This document shows, one piece after another, positions 46,071 through 54,835 of a stretch of 64,000 bases of DNA (position 1 is the stretch's first letter; each line of letters begins with the position of its first letter). A program made the translations under genes and the position numbers. The notes below the pieces were generated by a model. That model was not told the origin of the DNA, did not search any database, and was given only the letters and a program-made list of their open reading frames with translations. Source of the stretch: Symbiodinium natans (Eukaryota; Sar; Dinophyceae; Suessiales; Symbiodiniaceae); contig CAJNDS010002434.1 in NCBI GenBank assembly GCA_905221605.1, forward strand, positions 62,001 through 126,000, in the 5' to 3' direction.

Positions 46071-47012
46071 TCACCGCATTGCAGCCGGAGATCTCCAGCG
46101 CATGTCATCTGCCTGCCATGCCAAGTGCTGGATCGCTTGAGGGATGCTGCCGTCACAGCCTCTGGGCGGCTCACCCCTCGTGGCCCCTCTTTGGGACACA
46201 GACATCCAATCGAGCACGCCACACGTGCCAAAATCCCGAAGCTCCACGATCAGCGTCCTCCAAGTTTGGCTTTTGGAGCAGACGTGCCATAGAAAGGCGG
46301 GAGCACCCGGCTTGAGCACATTGTCGGCGACCACGACCGCTTTCCGTGACAGCTTTCCCATCCGTTCCAACTGCTCCAAATCTTCCAGAAACCGATTTCC
46401 GCGTTGATCGAAGAAGCACATGTCAAAGGACTTTGCAGGGAGTCGGCTAAGGATGAGCTCGCTATGTCCTACCCGGACGTCCACAACCTCCGAAAGCCCC
46501 GCATGAGCCACCATCTCTCGTGAAATGAGAGCGAACACGGGATCCATTTCAAGACTGACGACTCGGCCACCCCAGTTCCGCACCGCAGCCCCTAGGCGGA
46601 TAGCGGAGAAGCCCACATAGCACCCAACCTCCAGGACAGAGTTCGGCCGCAAAGTTTCTAGCACCTGTTCCAGCACCTGTGCCTTCTCGCTGCCAGCGAC
46701 TTTGAGCCAAAGCTTTCTGGATTTGCAGAATGCCTCCACCATTGAAAGTACGGCCTGCGCATCGCCCCTTGAAGCAAAACGCTGTACAAATCGCAGCAGC
46801 TCTGCCTCGCGCCCGACTCTCGAAGGCCACTTCTGCACACCTTCACCGCCTTCACCGCCTTCACCGCCTTCACCGCCTTCACCGCCTTCACCTCCACCGT
46901 CTCCCAGGCCAAGGTGTGCCCACACACGGCGCTCGCAATCATGTTGAGCGTCGCCCAGTTCCGTCGCGCCGACGAGGAAGGCGCTTGCCAAGTCCTTCCA
47001 ATGTGGCAGCAA
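46071..47012 (-). CDS. catechol O-methyltransferase-like enzyme
   Basis: 313 codons from a TTG at 47012 to a stop at 46071. There is no ATG at the start, and the frame stays open up to about 47055, so the true first exon probably lies upstream. The fold is COMT-like: VLEVGCYVGFSAIRLG (126-141, SAM loop), SLEMDP (acid 155, ribose), FDMCFFDQRGNRFLEDL (197-212) and VVVADNVLKPGAP (227-238), where the metal-binding Asp and Asn are kept. The usual DHWK block reads DQRG here, so the catalytic Lys position is not obviously conserved. Members methylate hydroxyls of catechols and similar phenolics. Residues 39-57 are a (GGE)n run coded by a 9-bp DNA repeat (46844-46890). A 10-bp inverted repeat sits right at the 5' edge. 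Confidence 0.82.
   Translation of the reverse strand: MLPHWKDLASAFLVGATELGDAQHDCERRVWAHLGLGDGGGEGGEGGEGGEGGEGGEGVQKWPSRVGREAELLRFVQRFASRGDAQAVLSMVEAFCKSRKLWLKVAGSEKAQVLEQVLETLRPNSVLEVGCYVGFSAIRLGAAVRNWGGRVVSLEMDPVFALISREMVAHAGLSEVVDVRVGHSELILSRLPAKSFDMCFFDQRGNRFLEDLEQLERMGKLSRKAVVVADNVLKPGAPAFLWHVCSKSQTWRTLIVELRDFGTCGVLDWMSVSQRGATRGEPPRGCDGSIPQAIQHLAWQADDMRWRSPAAMR
46844..46890. repeat. 9-bp minisatellite in coding sequence (CCGCCTTCA unit)
   Basis: Five units. On the coding strand it gives Gly-Gly-Glu repeats in the N-terminal linker of the COMT-like protein. Confidence 0.92.
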
Positions 47013-47040
47013 TTGTCCTATCTTCGTTCCGATAGGACAA
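47013..47040. other. perfect 10-bp inverted repeat (hairpin)
   Basis: TTGTCCTATC (47013-47022) and GATAGGACAA (47031-47040) are exact inverted copies with an 8-base loop. It lies directly at the 5' edge of the COMT-like frame, where a splice acceptor (GATAG|GACAA) is also possible. Confidence 0.85.
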
Positions 47041-47346
47041 GGGGTGGATTTAACTCACGTCAGCCCGCCACAACACACGCCACCCCATGAGTTATGCATC
47101 AGCGGCCAGAAGACATCAACAGTACTCCAAATGAGATCACAACTCGCGATGTGTGGCGGATGCTGGTGATCTAGATGTTGGTTAGACCGTCTACCATTCT
47201 TGCAGCAATCTGGAGGGCCTGTTGCCAGCAAAAACTCAATGACGCATTCGTTTCTTCGTTCTCGAAAACAGCAACCGTTCAAGATGCTGCAAATCGACAA
47301 CAAGAGCGTATTTCTACCAGACGATGTGAAAGAAAGCGACTGCTGA
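47041..47346. other. gap between two genes
   Basis: About 300 bp without recognisable coding sequence or repeat. It is the 3' flank of the heptatricopeptide-type gene and the 5' flank of the COMT-like gene. Confidence 0.5.
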
Positions 47347-49450
47347 CTACCCTGTAGTGCGAAGCACGCTCAATTCAGCCCCAGCTTCCGGGCTAAGTTC
47401 GGGAACGGAAACAAGCGCATGATCCAGAAGGCCGTGAAATGCGTCACGGAGACTCAGCTTCAGCAAGCCACGAGCAAGCATCGAGAGGCCACGAAGGTCG
47501 ATGGGTTCACCATGTGCAGCCTGGTGGGCCAGTCCCTCAATCGAGCCATGAATCATCTCAAGAAGTGGGCTAGGAATGGACTCGGAGAGCCCTGCAGAGA
47601 GCCCTGCGGAGAGCCCTGCGTGACTCAAGCCCCAAACCAGATTGGCAACCTCATTGGTTGCTGAAGAGGAGGGCAGCTGGGCTGTGCTCGCTGTTGCAGC
47701 TAATGATGCCAATGCCTGGAGGTGAACCACTGCCTGGAGGGTTCCCAGCGACCACGCGGTGATTGCAAATTCTTGAGCGGACATCTCTGCACTGTGGGAC
47801 ACGGCAGCAGCATACAGCCGAGCACGGGCATGGGGGCTCTCAGACAAGAATGCCAAAGTCGCGAAACCCCACAAAACATTGGCGAACGCTCGAGGAGTCA
47901 TCTCCTAACAGGACAGAGTGCACAACTCGACAGTGCTTGGTCTCACTATGACCTTACAAGCAGAAAGAAAGGCAATCAATGCATGATTCTAGGATTCTAG
48001 GCCCATTGGTGCCCAGAGGCTGTTAGTCTGCAGGCCATCTTGCCCTCAAGCGCCGCCAACAGCTCTGGGTCTCTGTAGCCTCCTGATCGCTTGTTTTGGG
48101 TTGATGCCCCACCTGCTGCTGCGCAGGCCCAAACGATTGCAGCCAGTTGCTGAGGGGCCAGTTCCACCACACGCCCTCGAACCAAGGCCTGCCCCAACAC
48201 CAAGAAGACATTGGAGAGCCTGTGATTGCACGCCCTCTTGACAAGCACATTCCCCGATCCTAACTTCGCTTCGAAGTTCAAGGGTGGGGGCATGAGGGGG
48301 TCCAGAGCCCCCGAAGTGAAGCCAGTCAACACCTACACGCGTAAGGCAGAAGGCTTGCGGTTTGCTGCTTGAGTGTCGTGCCGGGCTGGGGCTGCCTACC
48401 TTGCGATCCGCCAGGTCCAAGAGGCCCAAGAGGCCCAAGAGGCCCAAGCCTTGCTGCAGCCCAAAGAATGTTGGCCAGATGCTGGCCGCTCAAGGATCCT
48501 GGCATGCTCTGGGCACTGGCGAACAGCTGGTTCAGACATCCCCACACATCCGCATCGCGCATTGTGTGTGCGTGGGTTGCGGCTGCAAATGCCCAGAGAG
48601 TATTGGAAAGCTCCTGAGGGCCAAAAGGATGAAGTGTGCCAACTGTGTCAACTGCACGAGCAGCGAGATGCTTCAAGAGAGGTTCATCTGCGCAGCTCAG
48701 CTTCACGAAGCTCCATGCCAGGTTGGACAAGTGCCGGCTGTCACATGTTGAACATGTTGAAAGCTTACAGATGGCTGCTTGCCTCAAAGCCACGGCTGTG
48801 TCCGATCGGACGGTCAATCGAGCCATGGACCAAGCCACCTGGGCGATGTCCAGAATTTGTAAGGAATGCACAGGGTGAGACGCCATCTTGCGTGCCATCG
48901 CCTCAAGGATGCAGTGGAGTGCATTCCTGGCGGTGGCAACATCCACCAGTTCCACAGCGGACCACGCAAGTCGCCCGAGATCGGCTGCAGCTTGCTCGTG
49001 AACTTTGGCAATGGCTGACTCCATGACACGTGGCAAAAACACGCCCGTGGAGGTGGAGGCAAAGGCCCAGCAAACCTCGGGCTACGGCTACGACTTATAA
49101 AGTCAAGCCAAGCGCTAGCAGCACAGGCCCGCTAAAGTTCATCACAGCAGGCATTCCGTAAAGGTTTCGCCGCTATTTAAGCACACGCAAGGACACGAAA
49201 GCCAAGAATCTGTGCAAATGATTGCAAATGACCGATCAAAAAACGGTGGGAAAACAAGTCACAAGTGGGGCAATGCGGCAAGTGGCCGCTGCCAGGCTGC
49301 TGGGTTGCAGCTCTGCTGTGCGCGAAACAAGCAGCGAAGCTGCCTTTAGCCATTCTGCATCCTTGCCGGTATCCCTGCCAGCTCTGGCGGTTCCAGTGCT
49401 CTTCGCGTACCGATGCCATCGGGCCACGGCATGAGCAGCAGAGACCAGCC
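47347..49450 (-). CDS. heptatricopeptide/FASTK-like organellar RNA-binding protein, four visible exons
   Basis: The protein is built of degenerate 35-40-residue helical repeats with a (L/A)-x-N-x-x-W-(A/G/S)-(F/L/A)-(A/V) signature: AAVCWAFAS, DLGRLAWSAVEL, DIAQVAWSMARL, HLSNLAWSFVKL, ELSNTLWAFA, HLANILWAAARL, QLAAIVWACA, AFANVLWGFATL, EFAITAWSLGTL, EVANLVWGLSHA. Such repeats are typical of apicomplexan and dinoflagellate HPR proteins and of FASTK/OPR families, which bind organellar RNA. Exons: A (about 49450-49287), B (49075-48450), C (48219-48021), D (47904-47347, stop). The three introns (211, 230 and 116 bp) all start GC and end AG|G and keep both frame and repeat, for example ILWAAAR-LSNVF. 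The 5' end is open, and no targeting peptide or RAP domain was seen. Confidence 0.8.
48411..48447. repeat. 9-bp minisatellite at an intron start (GGCCCAAGA unit)
   Basis: Three to four units located immediately inside the GC-donor end of the intron 48449-48220. It is absent from the spliced protein under my join. Confidence 0.8.
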
Positions 49451-51065
49451 TGTCTGACGGAAGCCCTGCCCATGACGAGCCCGGCTTCTCCAACACCAGC
49501 TCCAGCACCTCCAAAGAAAACCAAAAAGTCGCTAAACCTGCGAGCGAGAGAAAAGTTTGCCGATTCCAAAGAAGGGCTGTCTCAAACAAGGGGGCCTCAG
49601 ACAAACTTACCTGAGTCATTGGCCTTTCATAGAATGGACACAGCTCATGTCGTAACCTGAACCTGCATGCTGCGCGTTAAGCTTATTTCGGTTTGTCGAA
49701 GGTTTTGCTTCGCTGTTTCGAGTTGGCCGTACACTCATTCATTCTTCAGAAGACAGGAGCTGATAGGAGGATATTAGGTTTGCCTCGATGGGTGATCACT
49801 CGCTGCGTTGGCGATGTGGCGATTGGGGTGCGTTCAAGGCTGAGGGCATTTCAGGCCTCAGGTTCAATTATGAATTCAGGCGGTGGAGGGGCGGTTGAAT
49901 CGAGGTAATTATTGCTGAAGGTGACGCCGCATTGACCCTGAACTATGGCGCGCAGCCGAATCCCCGTTTGAAATCGAATTGTGAAGCCGAATTTCGCCCC
50001 TGACGCCGAGTGCTGCAGCCGAATTACCCCCTGACGCGAATAAATGGCAAAGATATCCCCTCCCGACGCGGCCCGTGTCGGCACCAACAGGATGGCTTAA
50101 CTGCTTCGGGGAGGCATTTTGGGGGCTTTTACGAGGATCAACCTTACTTAAAGTTAAAGCCTGAATCCTGAATAGCTTGTGAAGCGGTGCTCAGATCAGA
50201 TCCCAAAGGGCCTGCGCAGCTCTGGTGCACTTCTTCCAGCTGGCTGCGGCCCGCCCGCCATCCATGCCATACTGATAGCCCGCACTGCAGCCTTATCGGG
50301 GCCTAAGCCTTTAGGCGCTGCAGATCCCGAACGACCCACCTGCAGAGGCGGCAAAGTCTGGCAACTTTGCTGGCCCGTTTGCTTTTTCGACGTTTACTTG
50401 GTCTGTACTTAGTCTACTTTCAATCTACTCAGCTTTCGTTTTCGCCCTACCTGAACCACATGGTGCTGCGTCTCGCCACGACAAGCCAGGGCCGGAAGTA
50501 GATTCATGGCTTGCCATCTGCACGTCGTTTGGACACGGGGCTGTCCTGCCCCCACGTCTCCAGGAAGATGCGAGGCAGCCTGGATCTTGCTACCAAGTTG
50601 GCACTACACAGTGGTCACAATCCTGAAAGAGCACGGCATCTCGCACATTTTTGCTCGCATGACACAGGTCTTGCCGGCCAGCACTTTGCAGAGTTGGTGT
50701 CTCGGCATATGCCATGCGTGTCCTCAGGAATCGCCAGTTGCCGGTGTGTCGTCGAAGACTGCGGAGTCCATGCCTTCAACGCTCGAATCTTCGGCGTGTT
50801 GACGCCGTGTTGACGCCGTGTTGATCTTGTGCCCGGGGTGAGATGGTTGGCAGAACTACAGGGTGAGGGGCATCTGCGCTTTGATCTGGTCGACTTTGTC
50901 TAGCATTGCATCGCGCTCTCTCTCCAGGTCCCCCTGTGGAGTGGTATACCCCACAGGGTAGTCCATGTTGCCAGCTTCACCTTAAGAATGCACCGAATCA
51001 GCAAAGCCATTCATGACAAAAAACGAGGCAAGGCAATCTCGGAAATTCAGGCTCCAGCTGATCAT
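49451..51065. other. intergenic stretch with a small diverged repeat
   Basis: The 5' exons of the heptatricopeptide-type gene should be here, but I could not identify them. A small local repeat with GCCGAATT-CCCCTGACGC units lies at 49915-50045. No other structure seen. Confidence 0.4.
49915..50045. repeat. diverged tandem repeat, GCCGAATT...CCCTGACGC
   Basis: Three to four copies of GCCGAAT(T/C)-CCCC-TGACGC spaced 30-50 bp apart, with intervening sequence that varies. Confidence 0.55.
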
Positions 51066-51069
51066 GCCT

Positions 51070-54000
51070 CGCATCAGGTTTTGGCTTCTTTTTGCCTGGT
51101 CCTTCTCGGAGGCACGCGCCCGGGCAAGCTGCTTCTTCCTTTGCACAGGGTGAGACTCGCGGCAGGAGCGGCACAGCGGCAGGCTTTTCAGGTCTTTGTT
51201 CTTGCCTTATGAAGTGCCGAGGCTCGCTTCCATGTTCGACGGATCCTGCTCCTCAGGACGAGCTGGAGAGGCCTTATGACTTATGATTATAGTAGGGTTT
51301 TGAAAGCTCGGCCCTACACCAGAACGGCAGCGAAGTCACTCTTGGCCTTACCAGGCTCTCCAAGGCCGAGGTACCTCGGCACAATGGGATGAGAAGCTTA
51401 CATAAAAAAAATTTCCTCCACGCAACAGATAAAGTCATCGTTAACCTAGATCGGCCTAGATCCGAGTGAATGAAACGCAACTGAGCAGCGCAAGCCCTCT
51501 CCGAAATAGGGCTTTGATGTTGCAGGGGTCCGGGGAACTTATGCCACCTTGCAGGCCAAAACTCGAAGAGGGAGTCAGAGAGCAGGAGCGAGAGCGCGAG
51601 AGGGCGGGGAGAGAGAGCCAGAGAGAGCGAGAGTGGCAGGCTCCCACGCCTCCATTGAGGATCTCCTTGGTGCATCATGCAAACGACACTTCTGTCCCTT
51701 CCATCCTTCCTACGCTTTTGTGCTGCACGCACTTAACAACAGGAACCGTCCGCACTACATGCGGTTGGGCTGCAGTGCAGAGATCCACTGCCTCTTGAAA
51801 CTCTTCCAGCTTCAGCCAAGCCATGACCTCGTTGCTGCGGCAGGTTTGCCGGAGCTCGTCGCCTGCCAACCGCAGTTCCTGCCCAGGGGAAGCCAGCGAA
51901 GCAGCAGGCTCCAGGGGTAGCCAGGATGTAAACACTAAGAGCAGAGCCACGAAAGCTAGAGGCAACAACTGGCACGGCAGGGCAAGCAGAAAGCTGACAT
52001 ACAAGTACGCAAACTTGAGTAGGCTCCTCAGGCCAATCATCCACATAGCCCATCAGGTCCTGAACAGATCTGTACCTTAGGCTCGGGCTTCTACTCTCTC
52101 GGCAGGGTTTAGGGCTTGTGCTTTTTTTAACCCGCGGACACCTTTTGATGTCTGCTTTGAAAAAGCATATCCGCCGGCGGTTCTGCCCTTCCCTTGCATT
52201 GGCCGGTACTACTCTGTCCGGGTTTAGGGCTTAGGCTTTAGGGTTTAGGGTTGAGGGAGTCGGGAGGCCCCTAGAAAGTTCTACTGAAAATACGCATATG
52301 GGGGTATGCCAAGATTGTGGTCCCTTTTGTTCCCATCTTGCGGGTCCAAGTACGCCATTAAACGTTTCCAAACCGTGTCACATTAGGCCAGGGGCTGGGA
52401 AATGCATGGGAAGCCTCCCGAGGCGCCCCTGCCTCACCTCTCGTGTCCCGTGGCGCGGAGGAAGACCCCGCGCATCTTGCAGCGAGCGGAAAATGCACGG
52501 CGGAAAGACCCGGCGCGTCAACCAAAAAAAAACAAAATGCATTTTGCGACGGCCGAAAAATGCATTGCCGACTGCCGGGGAGGGGGGCGTGACTCAGGAC
52601 CATATGCACGCTCAACGCTTAACATGATGTTTACTCGACGCTTAATGTGGTGTTTACTCGACCCTGCCCCCCCATTCCAAGGTCCAAGATGCACCCAGCA
52701 AGCACGTCGAAAGTCCTTGACGTTCATGAAGTCTGCCCCGCTCTTCTTGAGCAGCCTCCCCTTCTCAATTCGCTGTAATGGCAAGAGGTCCCACGTGTCC
52801 GGGGTCCTGCTGCGAGGAAAAAAATGGGAGCTGACGCGAAAAAAAACCACTCGGGCCCAAGAGTCGCGCCTCTGGAAGTCCATCAGCTCCACCATGATTT
52901 CCACCGGGCCACTTGGACAAAGGCCCAACTCATCATCTTGACACATTCCGGGATCTGCCGAAATGATGCACCTGGCCCCACAAGATGGCATCACCGCCCA
53001 AAACTCAAACTGCAACACTGCAAGCAAACATGCAGATCCTAACCGTTGCAGGCCAGCCACCTTTCGCCTTTAGTCATGCTCAGCACAGCGCATTCAACTG
53101 CTTCACAACGTTTTCCCATCATCAGCTCCCAGCACACGCGCTGGCCTGGACAACAAGGACTCAGAGTCACTCAGAGTCACAGGACTGGCCGCAATCGACA
53201 CCACTAACAGTCACTAAAACACACTAAAACACAGTGGCACAGGGTGTGCCGGCCAAGGCGCCGTTGACCAGCGCAGTGACCTGGGACAAGTTGTTGGGCT
53301 TCTTGCCAGCATCGCCATCCAGCTGTTGTCTTTTCAACACCTGCGGAAAGTTCTTCTCTCCACATCTCTGGAACAAGCTGCAGTCTTTCACTTCAAAGAC
53401 ATCCAGCAGCTCCAACTCAATGGTCACGGTTGAATGACTTTGCACCCTAGAGCCGAACGCCGAGTCAGTGCCACAAGCGTACAACGGCGTCAGCGTTGCG
53501 ACAGCCTTCTCATGCTGAGACATAGATTGCAAAAGCAGCTGCCAGGTGCGCGGAGGCAGCTCCAAGGGATTTTTGGGTCCTGACACATTTGCTTGCACAC
53601 CGTCGTTAGAGCTCCTGGCATATTCCACACCATCAATAAAGCCAGCATACCGCAGTCTCACCGTCCATCCAGGGTAGGGCTTCTTGCAGCCAGTGCCCTC
53701 CACCTGCACGACTTTCACCACACCTCCATCTGGAGTCAACGCATCCTTCCTTCTCCACCACAATAGCTCGACTTCAAAGGTCAGGGTTGCCTGCGGCGGT
53801 ATTTTGCCAGGAACGCCATCGCCATATGCAAACTCGGGACTTAAAATGAACTTCGCCCGCTCTCCTTTGCACATGGTTGCAATTCCCAGGTCCAAGCCTT
53901 TGTTGATCTCACCGTTTCCCAGGGAGAAATGAAAATCACCTGCCTGGCGGCGCGTGTTCTGAAACTCCTTGCCATCCGGCAACCACCCTCGGAAATGAAT

Positions 54001-54123
54001 GTGCACCTCATCACCCGCACTGGGTCTGGCGCTGTCTGTGGGCTCGGACAGCATCTCTTTCCGCACACCTTCGGGAAGCTCTGCATCTTCAGAGACAGGA
54101 ACGGCAACCGCCGGCGAGTCCAT
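51070..54123 (-). CDS. multi-domain FKBP immunophilin with TPR region (FKBP4/ROF1-like), at least seven exons
   Basis: A peptidyl-prolyl isomerase and likely Hsp90 co-chaperone. Exon 1 (54123-53250; ATG) holds a good FKBP domain: GDEVHIHFRGWLPDGKEF, INKGLDLGIATMCKGERAKF, FAYGDG and IPPQATLTFEVELL. A second, degenerate one follows. A third starts at KKPNNLSQVTALVNGALAG and continues in exon 2 (53038-52870; FWAVMPSCGARCIISADP, VEIMVELMDF). TPR helices follow: exon 3 (52806-52704; IEKGRLLKKSGADFMNVKDF), exon 4 (51878-51771; SNEVMAWLKLEEFQEAVDLC), exon 5 (ending 51490; NIKALFRRGLA), exon 6 (51374-51320; YLGLGEPGKAKSDFAAVL), and a Lys-rich tail, KKQLARARASEKDQAKRSQN, near 51147-51090. Joins 1-2, 2-3 and 5-6 are in frame with GC donors. 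At least one TPR exon between exons 3 and 4 is missing. Only the first FKBP dom has most active-site residues. Confidence 0.85.
52091..52257. repeat. telomere-like TTTAGGG motifs inside a large FKBP-gene intron
   Basis: GGGTTTAGGG at 52105-52114 and a cluster at 52220-52257 with TTTAGGG, TTAGG and TTTAGGGTTTAGGG. Both are preceded by CTACTCT(C/G)T-C-GG and followed by GGGCTT, so the two blocks are also diverged copies of each other about 117 bp apart. TTTAGGG is the plant/dinoflagellate-type telomere unit. Confidence 0.8.
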
Positions 54124-54477
54124 GCAGCGCTTCAGCTGCGGCGACCAAACTCTCTCGCTCTCTCAAAGATGTGTTGCTGTAGGATGGGGACCTGTTACAA
54201 GCTTCGAAGGTTCGCAGCCACAAAAATGTTTATATGAAGCATCAAAGTCACCAATGAGGGTGTTGCAGGGAACTGATATGCGAGTCCATGAGGGCATGCT
54301 GTGATCAAGCGTAGATGAGTTTGGACGGCCATCACTTGATGCATGCTTGTTGCCCAAGCTCACAAATACACTTGCGACACCACACCCGCCTCTCGAGCTC
54401 AACCTGCAAACGGCCATTGCAAATTCTTGTCTCAGGAAATGCCATGACAACTAGAAGAGCGAAACCACATGAATCCG

Positions 54478-54576
54478 CCGAGCCTCGGGCCCTAGGTGTC
54501 TGGGTAGCATAAAGCAGGTACCCCACCTTCAATCCCCTTTCCCACGACTGTGGGACACCGTGCATCCGGATGCCCC

Positions 54577-54610
<34 letters not shown>

Positions 54611-54665
54611 TTGCCCCGCTTCACCCCTGATGCCCCCCTGAGCAGGCCCAGGCCAAGGCGGGTCA
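54478..54665 (+). repeat. GC-rich dispersed repeat, copy 2
   Basis: Starts GCCTCGGGCCCTAGGTGTCTGGGT and ends GCAGGCCCAGGCCAAGGCGGGTC. It matches both ends and the CCCCACCT-TCAATCCCC interior block of copy 1 at 7479-7757, in the same orientation. It is shorter, with a poly-C run replacing part of the interior. Confidence 0.72.
54578..54610. repeat. poly-C run (33 bases)
   Basis: An uninterrupted C homopolymer inside the dispersed repeat. Its length may be affected by sequencing or replication slippage. Confidence 0.95.
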
Positions 54666-54835
54666 CTGCACCATTTGAACCGGCTGCTGTAGGCATCTTT
54701 TGCCCCCGCACGCGGTGCACAAGAGGGTGTGGTCGCGAACGCACTGCGAGCCGACGGGGCGCGAAGAAGAACTAGGACGCTTCTAAGCGCTACGAAAATC
54801 GAAGGGGCCCGTCATGCCTGAGGCATGCAGCCACT

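Larger units (their letters stand above)
54124..54835. other. gap with dispersed repeat copy 2 and poly-C
   Basis: The space between the FKBP gene start and the end of the oxidoreductase gene. It holds the second copy of the GC-rich repeat, interrupted by a 33-base C run. No coding sequence seen. Confidence 0.6.
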
